Shown one piece after another: positions 15,357 to 25,291 of a stretch of DNA of 32,290 nucleotides. The first letter of the stretch is position 1, and each line of letters starts with the position of its first letter. A program made the position numbers and the translations under genes. Source of the DNA: Clostridium sp. (GTDB taxonomy: Bacteria > Bacillota > Clostridia > Lachnospirales > Lachnospiraceae); NCBI GenBank assembly GCA_023664325.1, contig JAMPFS010000035.1, forward strand, positions 1-32,290. Reading direction: 5' to 3'. The notes below the pieces were generated by a model. The model was not told the origin of the DNA, searched no databases, and worked only from the letters and a program-made list of their open reading frames with translations.

Positions 15357-17108
15357 CTATGACATTCCTTCCCGCACAATGACATAAGCGCCAGCCCTTA
15401 ACTGTTCATCTTCCATACTCTGCGCCGTCACTTCATAGATGCCCGGCTTGCCCGGCGCGGTATAACAGCCATTTGCATCAATGTATCCTCCCTCTGCCTC
15501 CTTCACACTCCATTTCACATGCCTTAACGCCTCATCACCCAAAACGGCTTCAAAATAGTGGCTTTCCCGTACTTTCATATTGAGTATATCCGGACGGATG
15601 ACAAACGGTCTGTCTTTTTCTCCGGCTTTCCGGGCTGACAGATCCTTTACCGCCATCCAGTACACCCGCAGGCGTTTTGCTTCCACCGGTTCCAAACACT
15701 TTATGCCAATCACAAAGCTTCCTTTTCCCATATTCACTTTTGCTGCCATCCTAATATTCGGACAAATCTTATCGTCAAAAACCTCCTGGCTCCCATATAT
15801 CACCTGATTACTCTCCAAAACCCCTTTTGCCAGCCCCAAAGAGATGACAACTTCTCCAAGACCTAACCCGTGGACAATTTCCTCAGAGTAAAACCTTTGC
15901 CCCACTGTGCCGCCGATTCCCAAATCAATAACGGCGCTTCCTGTCTTTATCTGCATTTCCTGACCGTGTACCGCCACAGGCTTCTCCTGATAAACCACCG
16001 CCCTTTCCCTGCTTTGGTTTTCCAAGACAGAAGGCGTCCGCAGACGGATGGTTTCTAAAACGGCGCTTAGTGTATTATTCCATACACACTGCCGGAACGG
16101 TAAATTTTCAATTTTCTCAATCACATAAGTATCACCCGCTTTTATGACATGAATCCTTGCCAGATAGATTGCATGCCCATAAGGGTCCTGTAAAATATCC
16201 TCCATTGCGCAGTCGTAATAATTTTTCAAAACGGTTTCCGAAAGATCCGTATCTGTAATCCTTACCTTAAAATTCCCATATGCCCTCTCATTTCTGGAAA
16301 TTCCACCAATGGAAAGCGTAAAGCTGTCAGGGATCATTTCCACAGCCCCGTTTATGTTTGCCACCGTTTTCGCCCGGATGCATTTTTTTATCACATATCT
16401 ATTAGATGGCACAAACTCATTTTCATCAAATGAGATGGTAAGGCTATCGCTTCCCTCCTGCTCCAGACCCGTCAGCTTCAGGCGATAGGAACATGCAACC
16501 TGTTTGACCGGCTCTGTCTTGTCTATGAATACTTCAATCTCTGCCTCCGTATCACGCTGTACATATTTCGGAGTTTTCTGCCGGATGCGGATTCCATTGC
16601 CGGAATAAATGGTTCTGGTCTCCTCATACGCAATGGTAATCTGTTCCCCCTCTGCATCAGGCGTCTCACTGGTGACAAACAAATGATATCCTTCCACATA
16701 CTTGTTAAATTCCTCTTCCTGCTCCTCATTTGTCCTGGTGATATTGTGTACCGGCTCATCCATGTATTCATCATAGGCAATGCAAAGATATAAATCCTGT
16801 CTGTCCTCTCCCGCTGCACTGTATTTTGAAAAACCATCAATTGCAGACAGCCGTTTTACAAATGGAGTGGCAACTACGATTTCCCTGCCCGAAAAATCCA
16901 GTGCCATCCCCGCTTCCAATGAAAAGGTATAGTCATCTACCTCCACCACCTGCATACCGCAGACAACGCCCACGCCATATAGGAAACGGTTTAATATTCT
17001 GCGCTTGTCATTCATATATCTTTGTTCTGCCTGGAAATCATCTACACTTAAAAATTTTCCATAAAAATACCGATTGCGCTCAAATGGGAAATACTTTAAA
17101 TTCTTCAT
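15357..17108 (-). CDS. CIS-associated 'RNRYFYGK' protein with C-terminal Ig-like domain
   Basis: The 583-residue product begins MKNLKYFPFERNRYFYGKFL and continues DDFQAEQRYMNDKRRILNR, GVGVVCGM and GMALDFSGREIVVA. This N-terminal block recurs in uncharacterised proteins encoded with eCIS baseplate genes. The middle is beta-rich. The last 90 residues (VKWSVKEAEGGYIDANGCY, GIYEVTAQS) match a bacterial Ig-like (BIG2-like) domain. A baseplate-peripheral or surface-exposed, possibly receptor-binding role is inferred from the Ig tail and the place after the tail-protein-I-like gene. ATG 17108 has AAAGGGGA upstream; a TTG ten codons earlier is less likely. Confidence 0.7.
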   Translation of the reverse strand: MKNLKYFPFERNRYFYGKFLSVDDFQAEQRYMNDKRRILNRFLYGVGVVCGMQVVEVDDYTFSLEAGMALDFSGREIVVATPFVKRLSAIDGFSKYSAAGEDRQDLYLCIAYDEYMDEPVHNITRTNEEQEEEFNKYVEGYHLFVTSETPDAEGEQITIAYEETRTIYSGNGIRIRQKTPKYVQRDTEAEIEVFIDKTEPVKQVACSYRLKLTGLEQEGSDSLTISFDENEFVPSNRYVIKKCIRAKTVANINGAVEMIPDSFTLSIGGISRNERAYGNFKVRITDTDLSETVLKNYYDCAMEDILQDPYGHAIYLARIHVIKAGDTYVIEKIENLPFRQCVWNNTLSAVLETIRLRTPSVLENQSRERAVVYQEKPVAVHGQEMQIKTGSAVIDLGIGGTVGQRFYSEEIVHGLGLGEVVISLGLAKGVLESNQVIYGSQEVFDDKICPNIRMAAKVNMGKGSFVIGIKCLEPVEAKRLRVYWMAVKDLSARKAGEKDRPFVIRPDILNMKVRESHYFEAVLGDEALRHVKWSVKEAEGGYIDANGCYTAPGKPGIYEVTAQSMEDEQLRAGAYVIVREGMS

Positions 17109-17121
17109 TTCAAAATCCCCT

Positions 17122-18174
17122 TTATTGTTTATTTCCAACGATAGACCGATATGGAGTCAGCCTGCTGTGATTCAACTGCATATTTTGATACCCGCCGAGG
17201 TAACTGTTTAACCCAATATAGGCATATCCATCCAGATAGATACAGGATTCCAAAACCACTAATCTGCACTCAATATATGCCGGTGACGCAAACCGGATCA
17301 TTCGCTGTAACACCGCTATCTGCTGTCTGTTCCTTACCGTCTCCGGTGGAAGTAAAATGGTAACCATATAGGCATGTTCCCCATATAACCGTTCCAATGT
17401 CCGAATCTTTTCCATGTTTGTCCGATACGGTTTGGTCTGATAATATTCAACGATGTATGGCCGATGACCGGTAAACAGCCAGACCATCTCCTGCATGTAT
17501 TCTTTCGTTCCCCTGATTTCAGAAAGTCTTCTGCTATTTTCAATTAAGTAAATGAGCTGCTTCCGGTTCCAGATTTCTATATTTTCGATTGCAAACCATT
17601 CGGCAATCCGTCTCAAAAAATCCATGTCGGCATGAACCGGGTAAAGTCTGTGTGGCATGGAGTCAATTTTCTCTGTCATGTCATAATAAATCCATTGAAA
17701 AATGCCCAGGTATTCCGATAAAAATTTCTTCTGCTTCTCCCTTGCCTGATACACCTCCGGCAGAAAGGAAATCCATGCAGCTGACTGAAAGAAAATCTGT
17801 ATTTCGCCTGTTATTTCATAATCATCTGCCTCTCCTGCCAGCCACAGATAACGCCCTCTTATGTCCTTTAAAAGCACATCCGTTTGATCACTGATACAAA
17901 AGGATGGAAAGGAAAGAAATAATTTTATCTTTTGCTCCATTTCGATCAGCGGATTTTGAATCAACTGTTCTAAGTCCTTTTTCTGCCCTGCCTCCATATA
18001 AGTTTTCTGTTCCGATACAAAAATCCAGAGTCTCGGTTTTTGCCCTGATATCACTTTCAGCCGGTTCCATTCTGTCTGCTTTTCCCCGCTGTCTAACAGC
18101 CCGGAGCAAAACCAGTTTCCCTGCCGGATAAAATCCTCTTCTTCATTTAATAAAAAATACTGATTACCCTTCAT
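17122..18174 (-). CDS. Phage tail protein I-like baseplate protein
   Basis: The 350-residue product contains the tail-protein-I pattern: FLPEVYQ, FLSEYLGIFQWIYYDM, DFLRRIAEWFAIEN and SEIRGTKEYMQEMVWLFTG. In P2 the gpI family joins the baseplate wedge to the fibre base, and a related domain is common in eCIS loci after the J-like genes. The N-terminal 140 residues are poorly conserved. AGAGG precedes the ATG and the gene begins 19 bp after the preceding stop. No fibre-like protein follows, so its usual partner is missing or replaced by the RNRYFYGK protein. Confidence 0.75.
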   Translation of the reverse strand: MKGNQYFLLNEEEDFIRQGNWFCSGLLDSGEKQTEWNRLKVISGQKPRLWIFVSEQKTYMEAGQKKDLEQLIQNPLIEMEQKIKLFLSFPSFCISDQTDVLLKDIRGRYLWLAGEADDYEITGEIQIFFQSAAWISFLPEVYQAREKQKKFLSEYLGIFQWIYYDMTEKIDSMPHRLYPVHADMDFLRRIAEWFAIENIEIWNRKQLIYLIENSRRLSEIRGTKEYMQEMVWLFTGHRPYIVEYYQTKPYRTNMEKIRTLERLYGEHAYMVTILLPPETVRNRQQIAVLQRMIRFASPAYIECRLVVLESCIYLDGYAYIGLNSYLGGYQNMQLNHSRLTPYRSIVGNKQ

Positions 18175-18192
18175 ATAAAATGCCTCTTTTCA

Positions 18193-20208
18193 TTATGCAT
18201 CTACAGCCACGCACCAAAGCTCAATTTCATCCAGATAAGCGATCCCATGAAACGGAATCTGAATATCCTTGTTCCGCTCCTTTGACACACCCTTGCCATC
18301 TGCGTATATTTCCAACATTGTAACCTGTTCCGTTTCCGGCAGGGACTCTATGTATCCGTACAGCCGGCTAAAACTGATTGTTTTACCAAAATCCATATAT
18401 TCGTCAAAATACTGTTTTATACTCTCCCTGATTCTGTCATCTGCCTCCCAAAAATGATTTTTTAACAATACTTCCAGATTTACCCTGACACGGATATATT
18501 CCGGTTTTTTTATGACAATCCCTGTTCCAAGCATTTTTCTTGGTTCGATGTATCTCATAATATTTCTGTCGTATCCATCTTTTTGCATCCGCCGCTTTCC
18601 GTTTGTATAAGGTTCCACAACGATCTCTAAGCTGTTTTCCTCTTCCAGCGAGGGAAATACCCTTGTCTTTTTGATCCGCAAGCCCGGTGTCTGCCTGACC
18701 AGTTTTTCATAATCTTCCAGCGTTACCGCTCTTTTCTTTTCCTTTGTTTCTTCTTTATATCTGTTCAGACAATCGGATAAGGTTTCCGGATTCCTGCCAC
18801 CGAAAGCATCCGTGAAATTGATTAATCCTTCCGCCCTTTTTTCAGATTGAAATTCCGATAACTGATTTTTCTGGATATTTCCATGTATCCCTTCGCAGAC
18901 CGCATATGCCGTAACCTCTATTCTTCCATTTGGCATTCTTCCCTGCCTGCCATTTCCAAACCTTAAAATTCCGTTTTGTTCTTCCAACAGATAACAGCGC
19001 TCCCCCTCTGCCGCCTGTTCCAGCGCCGAAACCGGAGTCCAGGGTACAAAAAAACCGGAATCTTTCTCTTCCTCCACCCATATGGAAAAGGAAGTCCCCA
19101 ACACATTTTTACTGTTCAGATAAAAGATCTGATCCGGTTTTCCTGTTCCGCGAAAGACAAATTTCTCTAACGCCATCCCGCTTTTTCTTGCCGCCAGCCG
19201 GAACACCACATCACCGGATTCTCCGTAAAGCCCCTGCCTTGCAATCACAAAATGCCGCCTGCCCGCAGACAAAAAAGAAGAATACTGGTAAAGTTCTACA
19301 TATCCCTTCTCTGTTTTCTGATAAATCCTTACCTCGCCATTTACCAAAAGCCATGTATCTGCAATAACCTCAAAAAAGTCTGCTTCCACCCCTGGCACAG
19401 AATATTCCTTCCACTCCATAACCGTATCTTTCTGGACGAAAGGCACGATATTAAACTGTAAACGGTTAATCTGCGGCGCTGTATCATATTCCCCCTGTGC
19501 CACCAGCCGAAGCCTGTATTCCTCTCCCCGCTTTCCCATACATCCCTTTACCTGAAACTTCAAGATGCCGGTCTGCAACATGCCAAAAGTCGTATCTTCC
19601 CTGATTTCACAATTTTGGTATGCCATTCCGTCATAATACTGTATCTGAAGCTTCACAAACGGAAGAAAACTTTCTTTTTCAATTGGCGTACGGGCAACCG
19701 GACAGCTGTCACACAGCCCGATATACAGGGTATGGATTTCCCCACATTCTAACGCATCTTTCAGCCCAATATCATAGGTTTCCACCAGACCCGGATCTTC
19801 CCCAAACGGATAAAACGGCGCATCCGGCATATTTAACAGGCAATCTCCCGGTTCCATATATATGCTTTCCTCTGCTTCAAACGAAAGTTCCCCCGCCAAA
19901 GCCTTTGTTCCCTTTAGCAGCATAAACGGAGTATGCTTATTCTCCACCCTGGCATAAACTTCTGCCGGCTGCAAAGCATGGGGGTTCATACCGAGAAGAT
20001 GTAAAAATGCCCTTCTATGCGCTTCCCCAATCTGCCGCACATGAAATTGCTGCATTTCTGTCATATATGCAAATAATTCAAGCAGCGCCATCCCGCTGTC
20101 TGCGGGATTATAATTCGTCCATGCCGGATATATCCGGTCAATTTTTTCTTTTGCCTGTTCCAATCGCTCTTCAAAATCCAAGTCTTCCCGTTCTTCAAAT
20201 GCAAGCAT
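18193..20208 (-). CDS. Baseplate J-like wedge protein (Pvc12-like)
   Basis: The 671-residue product begins with the wedge signature DPADSG-type block YNPADSGMALLELFAYMTE, then GEAHRRAFLHLLGM, as in eCIS 'putative baseplate assembly proteins'. The C-terminal half has the J-type TLEDYEKLVRQTPG, IVVEPYTNGKR and LEVLLKNHFWEADDRIRESI. It would form half of the wedge heterodimer around the hub. AGGAAA sits just before the ATG, 9 bp after the other J-like gene. The middle insertion (about 250-420) is larger than in phage P2 gpJ, as is common in eCIS members. Confidence 0.85.
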   Translation of the reverse strand: MLAFEEREDLDFEERLEQAKEKIDRIYPAWTNYNPADSGMALLELFAYMTEMQQFHVRQIGEAHRRAFLHLLGMNPHALQPAEVYARVENKHTPFMLLKGTKALAGELSFEAEESIYMEPGDCLLNMPDAPFYPFGEDPGLVETYDIGLKDALECGEIHTLYIGLCDSCPVARTPIEKESFLPFVKLQIQYYDGMAYQNCEIREDTTFGMLQTGILKFQVKGCMGKRGEEYRLRLVAQGEYDTAPQINRLQFNIVPFVQKDTVMEWKEYSVPGVEADFFEVIADTWLLVNGEVRIYQKTEKGYVELYQYSSFLSAGRRHFVIARQGLYGESGDVVFRLAARKSGMALEKFVFRGTGKPDQIFYLNSKNVLGTSFSIWVEEEKDSGFFVPWTPVSALEQAAEGERCYLLEEQNGILRFGNGRQGRMPNGRIEVTAYAVCEGIHGNIQKNQLSEFQSEKRAEGLINFTDAFGGRNPETLSDCLNRYKEETKEKKRAVTLEDYEKLVRQTPGLRIKKTRVFPSLEEENSLEIVVEPYTNGKRRMQKDGYDRNIMRYIEPRKMLGTGIVIKKPEYIRVRVNLEVLLKNHFWEADDRIRESIKQYFDEYMDFGKTISFSRLYGYIESLPETEQVTMLEIYADGKGVSKERNKDIQIPFHGIAYLDEIELWCVAVDA

Positions 20209-20217
20209 GTTTTTTCC

Positions 20218-22740
20218 TCACTCCGTAATAATCTCTATCTCATGTTCCCCTCCGGTACCCAGCGCATAAATGCCCGGCGGATATTCTTCCCTCAAGCTGA
20301 TATGCTCGATGTAAAAGATTTCCTCCATCTGGTTACATGCATTTTGTATCTGCAAGGCAGACGGCACCGTTCCAATCTTCCACCCGGTTCCGTCAAAATT
20401 TCCTGTCACCGGATGGATAAATGCCTCAAGCCTCCGGCAGATTTTTTCCTTCACCATATACTGCTTTGTCCGTTCACTCACTGCAACTGTCATATACACC
20501 TCTACGGAATACCACTGCGGCTCCACAATATGGATACGCCCCTCCCTATATAACCGGCAGTCCATATGCGGCATCAGGCACTTGCAGATATCCTCTTTCA
20601 CGATATCAAAATATATCTGCGCCTCCTTTTCCAGTAATACAACAAGTGTGATATGCCCCGGAGCCTTTTTGCCCATTTCATCCCTGCCGGTAAAACACCG
20701 CACCTGTAATATGCTTCTGATCTCACTATATACAATGTCCTCAAAATCCTTTGCCGTAACAGCTCTTTTTTTATGCCGGAAACCGGCAGCAATCCTTTTT
20801 TCCGCCTGCCAGACCGGTTCTTTGTCACATCCTCCGGTAACCGCCTCATAGTTTGTGACTCTATTAATATATCCGATATTCCTCTCCAGGGTATGGAGCG
20901 CGAAAGCCGGCAGATTTCCAAGCTCCCCGCTTTCCTCCAATGCCTTTACTGCCGTGGAATTGATATGCACTTCCCTAATTGGTGGCAAATGAATTTTCCC
21001 TCCCGGATCCGGTTCCCATACAATCCGCAGCCAGTACCCGGTTGTGCCAAAAAACTCTTTTTCCTGAAAAAGATGTTTGGCGCACAAAATCAGGATTCCT
21101 GATCTGGACAGGTGAACTGTCTGGTCTTCTGCTTTCAAAGCCTGAAATCCTTCTTTCCCATAATATTCATACCGGTATTGGCATCCGGTACCCGGTATTC
21201 CCTTTTCCAGCAAAAACAGCAGACGGATCCCTGCTTCCCCCAATGGTTTTGAAAAAGACAGATACAGCATTTCCCTATCCGGAAACCGGTTATAAAATGG
21301 GATACAGCCGCTCGCGCAGCTCAATTGCCTCACATCAAGCTGGTTGATGGCATATGCATGCATTGGATAAATATTCACCTTGTCATACCGGTAATGCAAA
21401 AACAGGTTTCTGATGCGGGGAACCACATAGATTCCTTCCATTTCATACAGATTGACTACTTTTAAAATCCGAATCCTGATACAATACCTCTCCTTTCCTG
21501 CCAGCAAAATCGGACAGATATCCTCCGGACACCGAAATTCCGCCACTCCACCGCTTTGCTCCGGGCAAAACATATTCTGATAACATTTTGTCTCATTAAT
21601 CCGTTCCCATCCACTGCCGTTATAATATTCCCAGATTACGGATTCAATATAGATATCACGGGGCTCCGGTTTTTTCAATTCCGACCGGTGCATAATATTT
21701 CGCCATTTTACCGGCATTTCCGGTAAATTCAGACCATTTTGATGTCTTACATATTCCAAATCAAACTGTATGGTGATGAGAGACCCCTTTTTTGAAAACA
21801 CCTCCTCGTTGGCAAGATACAACTCTGCAAAAGGATACGGTTCCTCCCCAAACGGGAAAAAACCTTCGTTGTCCAACTGCGCATTTCCATCATAAATGAC
21901 TTCCGGCTCCAAATAGCTCCCTTTCGCCGCCACGGAAATCTCATGGAAAATAATCTGTTCCTCCGGTTCCATTTTGGGGATATCCATGCGGATCCAATAG
22001 CTGTTTTTTCCCTGTAACTCCTTCTTTGCAAAAGGCGGCAGCATTTGCTCCTTCTTCAAAAATACCTGACCCTGCATATAGCGGACAGAAGGAATTTCCA
22101 CATATCCTTCCTCACTGTAATAAGACCATGTGACCCGGTTTACCAAAAGCTCTTTCAGCCTGCCGGTTTCCTCTTTGGAAGCGGGATGAAAATCTATTAT
22201 AATCTCTCCTTGTTGGAAGACAGCAAACAAAAATGGATGCCCTATATGGACAATGTGCGACTGCCGGTTATCAAGCTCCTTTTCCAATATCGGGAATGTG
22301 AGCGGTTTGCTGATATAGTCCGTATGCCCATTCACATAATATATATTTTTTAACTGTGCCGGGGATACATATACCTCATCCTCTGTTTCAAAGCGGATAT
22401 TCTCACCCTGTTTTTCCCCGGAAAGCCTTGTACCGGCAGGCACCCATGCGCCCGGCACCTCCTCATTGACAGTGTCAAATGAAACATATCCCCTTGCCTG
22501 TTCCTCCGGCAGGCAGTCCTTCCCCAAATACCCATAAAAATACATCTGGTACCGCTTAAGCAGGCTCTTGTAGGAAGCGAGTGTTTCCTTCATCATATCT
22601 GCATACAGCAATGCCAGCGCTGTTCCCATATCCGGATTTTCCAAATGAAATCTCCAATCTTTTGTATAAACTGCCGCCCTTTTTCCAATTTCCGCTATCA
22701 GCCGCTCCCTTTCTTCTTCATGCGTTTCCGAATTTTCCAC
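20218..22740 (-). CDS. Large baseplate J-like wedge protein (Pvc11-like)
   Basis: At 840 residues this is the longest gene in the window. NPDMGTALALLYADMMKET near the N-terminus is the second eCIS wedge signature, and KRAVTAKDFEDIVYSEI with HITLVVLLEKEAQIYFDIV mark the J-like C-terminal half. With the 671-residue protein it makes the two-protein wedge seen in PVC particles (Pvc11/Pvc12). The start is GTG 22740 after GAGGGGGA; no in-frame ATG nearby is better placed. Residues 200-600 are a long beta-rich insertion, possibly a sheath-facing or surface extension. Confidence 0.83.
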   Translation of the reverse strand: MENSETHEEERERLIAEIGKRAAVYTKDWRFHLENPDMGTALALLYADMMKETLASYKSLLKRYQMYFYGYLGKDCLPEEQARGYVSFDTVNEEVPGAWVPAGTRLSGEKQGENIRFETEDEVYVSPAQLKNIYYVNGHTDYISKPLTFPILEKELDNRQSHIVHIGHPFLFAVFQQGEIIIDFHPASKEETGRLKELLVNRVTWSYYSEEGYVEIPSVRYMQGQVFLKKEQMLPPFAKKELQGKNSYWIRMDIPKMEPEEQIIFHEISVAAKGSYLEPEVIYDGNAQLDNEGFFPFGEEPYPFAELYLANEEVFSKKGSLITIQFDLEYVRHQNGLNLPEMPVKWRNIMHRSELKKPEPRDIYIESVIWEYYNGSGWERINETKCYQNMFCPEQSGGVAEFRCPEDICPILLAGKERYCIRIRILKVVNLYEMEGIYVVPRIRNLFLHYRYDKVNIYPMHAYAINQLDVRQLSCASGCIPFYNRFPDREMLYLSFSKPLGEAGIRLLFLLEKGIPGTGCQYRYEYYGKEGFQALKAEDQTVHLSRSGILILCAKHLFQEKEFFGTTGYWLRIVWEPDPGGKIHLPPIREVHINSTAVKALEESGELGNLPAFALHTLERNIGYINRVTNYEAVTGGCDKEPVWQAEKRIAAGFRHKKRAVTAKDFEDIVYSEIRSILQVRCFTGRDEMGKKAPGHITLVVLLEKEAQIYFDIVKEDICKCLMPHMDCRLYREGRIHIVEPQWYSVEVYMTVAVSERTKQYMVKEKICRRLEAFIHPVTGNFDGTGWKIGTVPSALQIQNACNQMEEIFYIEHISLREEYPPGIYALGTGGEHEIEIITE

Positions 22741-22752
22741 AAGCTATCCCCC

Positions 22753-24603
22753 TCAGTTTATTTTCACAAGGGAACCTTTCACTTCAGCAATTCCACTGCT
22801 GGTTAACTTCATAGACCCATTCGCCTTTATCTCTGTCTGCGTTCCCTTTATTGCCAGGCTGTTCCCTTCTATCTGAATACTCTGCTTTCCTTCCTCCGTG
22901 ATCTTATCTGCCTGTAATGCTATCTTTTTTCCCTGCGCTTCCATTACAAGCATCTCACTCTGACCCGCAGATAATATAATTTTTTTATCTGCCTCCAACT
23001 TGACAATTCCGTTCTTGGAATCAATCAGCAGCCCATTTTTCTCCTCCTCATCAAAAACAGATATTGTCTTTTCCTTATCATTTAAAACAAAATGCAGATG
23101 GCACTTTGTGGAAATCTGTATCTGCCCGTTCTCCTCATCATCCCAAAACGCAATCTCATGCTGTGCCTTCGTACGGATTCTTTTTATGGCATTCTTCTCT
23201 TCCGCAGTCTCCTCCGGAATCCGGTTCACCTTATTCCACAAAGACCCCATCACAACCAGGCTGTTTACGTCTCCCGCCATGCTTCCAACCACGACCTCGG
23301 AACCAATCTCCGGATGAAAATAAAAACCATATCCATCTCCACAATAGGGATGCAGAACCGGCAGCCATTTTGTGCTGTTTTTCCCGGTTTCTCCGGTTAG
23401 AAACTCTACCAAAACCTTTCCCGGCTGCTCCACATCCCAGTTTTCCCTGACGATTGCCCGCAATACTCCCCGGTACCGGCTATCCTGCATCCTTTGTCGG
23501 TCATGTTCTCCCGCAACCAGATTATCCTTTTGTGTTCCTACCGTAAAACTTGTCGTAAACCCGTCACTTCCAAAATTATGGCGTACTTCGGTAATGTAAT
23601 AATCCCCTGCATCCGAACTGTCCACTCCACTGATCTTAATATACCTTCCCGGAACAATCTCCGGCAGTCCAATCAGGGTTCCCCCCGCAGTTTTTGTCCT
23701 CCTTTTTTCCTCGGACGCCTTCTGTTCGATATAATTTTCCAATTCCATATTGCTAAGGTTCTCCCCAAGTTCCATTTCCTCTATCTGTATACTGCTTTTT
23801 AAAGAAGGTGTGCCATCTTCTGTTTTCACCTCTTTGGATGCCTCATTCCTCGTATGATCCTCCTGCATGCTGTAAGCCTTAAACTGCTTATTGCAATAAG
23901 AACTGCCGCTTTGAAAGGATATCAGGCTTTTTCCCCACTCCAACTCCAAAAAAGATGCTGCTTTCGCCTCCGGTTTCTTAAAATAGATATGTTCCCCTAC
24001 GACAAAGAAATCTCTTTTTGCCTTCCTGCATAACTCATCCTTGATAAAATTATAATCCGAATCATCCTGGATCAGTTCTAACGGATCGTTTGTCGAATCA
24101 ACATGCAATGTGCCATACAAATCTTTATAGGACTTCATAATTTCCTCAAAAATATCTGAATATGTTTTGTCCTTATAGCTGTATTTTTTTCTTTTGTTCT
24201 GCTTAAGCAGCTTCCGGACATCCAGAGCCGTAACCAAAACAACCGGAACTGCCTGGTAACTGGTTTTGTATTCCTCCACATATCCCTTAAAAACAGACGT
24301 AAGATCGGATCCATACCCCATTGCCACTTCTATAATGGTTCCTACCGAAAAGACAGACCTTATATTCTCACGGAACTTCTTTGTCTCCAAATCAAATGCA
24401 TTGATAACCTGAAAACTCAGGCTTGCGGTATCTGCCGCTGACAGGGTAACAGATATGCTGTCAATGGCAATGCCCTTATCCGTAATCACATTCTGCTTCC
24501 GGTTATCCACATAAACAGCCACAGCAGGCGCCAAAAAATTCTGATATGCCTTTGCAAGTTCTTCATAATCATAATTTGCTGTCATGCAATCCCTGTCTTT
24601 CAT
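22753..24603 (-). CDS. VgrG/Pvc8-like spike protein
   Basis: The 616-residue product has gp27-like hub domains (about 20-340), a gp5-type OB fold (378-457, VRENWDVEQPGKVLVE, HPEIGSEVVVGSM, VVMGSLWN) and a C-terminal repetitive beta-prism (490-616, KNGIVKLEADKKIILSAG, EIKANGSMKLTSSG). This order is that of the Pvc8/Afp8 central spike, which trimerises and punctures the target membrane. It follows the LysM gene, as in PVC loci. AAGGAG lies 8-9 nt before the ATG. No catalytic or toxin extension follows the beta-prism, so any cargo would be elsewhere, for example on the DUF4280 tip or inside the tube. Confidence 0.88.
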   Translation of the reverse strand: MKDRDCMTANYDYEELAKAYQNFLAPAVAVYVDNRKQNVITDKGIAIDSISVTLSAADTASLSFQVINAFDLETKKFRENIRSVFSVGTIIEVAMGYGSDLTSVFKGYVEEYKTSYQAVPVVLVTALDVRKLLKQNKRKKYSYKDKTYSDIFEEIMKSYKDLYGTLHVDSTNDPLELIQDDSDYNFIKDELCRKAKRDFFVVGEHIYFKKPEAKAASFLELEWGKSLISFQSGSSYCNKQFKAYSMQEDHTRNEASKEVKTEDGTPSLKSSIQIEEMELGENLSNMELENYIEQKASEEKRRTKTAGGTLIGLPEIVPGRYIKISGVDSSDAGDYYITEVRHNFGSDGFTTSFTVGTQKDNLVAGEHDRQRMQDSRYRGVLRAIVRENWDVEQPGKVLVEFLTGETGKNSTKWLPVLHPYCGDGYGFYFHPEIGSEVVVGSMAGDVNSLVVMGSLWNKVNRIPEETAEEKNAIKRIRTKAQHEIAFWDDEENGQIQISTKCHLHFVLNDKEKTISVFDEEEKNGLLIDSKNGIVKLEADKKIILSAGQSEMLVMEAQGKKIALQADKITEEGKQSIQIEGNSLAIKGTQTEIKANGSMKLTSSGIAEVKGSLVKIN

Positions 24604-24621
24604 GCCACTTCTCCTTCCTGC

Positions 24622-25272
24622 CTACAGCGGCGGCAGCTTAAGCACCTGCCCTTCCCGGATATCCAGCGGATTTAAAATCTTATTTTCCTCTGCAATGACC
24701 CGCCAGTACTTTGGGTTTCCATATTCCTGCGCTGCAATGCTCCAAAGCGCCTCTCCCTGCATGTAAACCCTTGCCTTTGTACGGTCAGGCGATTCAAACG
24801 GAGAGGTTCTCTTTCCGTTTTCCACATCATAGACGGACTTAAACGTTACATCTAACTTAGCGCGAACCGGCATGCCGCTTGCTAAGAACATCGTGTAATT
24901 TTCCTTCACTTCTGTTATAATGCCGGTAAATTTAATGCTTCCCCATGAAAAGGTTACTTTCGGTACTCTGTGAAGGGTTCCGTCAATCTGCGTCAGCATC
25001 ACAATTTCCTTCGTATATTTTGTAACATCCTGTCCACCCTCCGTTGGCTTTTCCAAAGTTGGCGGAACATAGGTGTTAAAATGCAATGTCACATTCAGCG
25101 TCGTACTGTTGCCGGAAATATACTGCCCAATCGGGCCGTCCAATCCCGGAATGTTTTTTTCCGAGTACTGTATTCCATTTGATAAACTGTATTCCGTTGG
25201 ATTAAATTCCACCTGTATGGGATTCTCTTTTCCCTCCACATCCAACTTTGCCTTTGTTACTGTATTCCCCAT
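24622..25272 (-). CDS. LysM-domain hub protein (Pvc7-like)
   Basis: The 216-residue product has an N-terminal domain (VEFNPTEYSLSNGIQYSE, TLNVTLHFNTY, VTFSWGSIKFTGIITEV) common to Pvc7/Afp7-type proteins and ends with a LysM domain (about 168-216, GEALWSIAAQEYGNPKYWRVI, GQVLKLPPL). In particles it links the innermost tube ring to the spike; the LysM here is a protein-contact module rather than a proven peptidoglycan binder. The ribosome binding site is a weaker GGCGGGAT. It is followed by the spike gene after 18 bp. Confidence 0.9.
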   Translation of the reverse strand: MGNTVTKAKLDVEGKENPIQVEFNPTEYSLSNGIQYSEKNIPGLDGPIGQYISGNSTTLNVTLHFNTYVPPTLEKPTEGGQDVTKYTKEIVMLTQIDGTLHRVPKVTFSWGSIKFTGIITEVKENYTMFLASGMPVRAKLDVTFKSVYDVENGKRTSPFESPDRTKARVYMQGEALWSIAAQEYGNPKYWRVIAEENKILNPLDIREGQVLKLPPL

Positions 25273-25291
25273 AGATTTTTATCCCGCCTTA

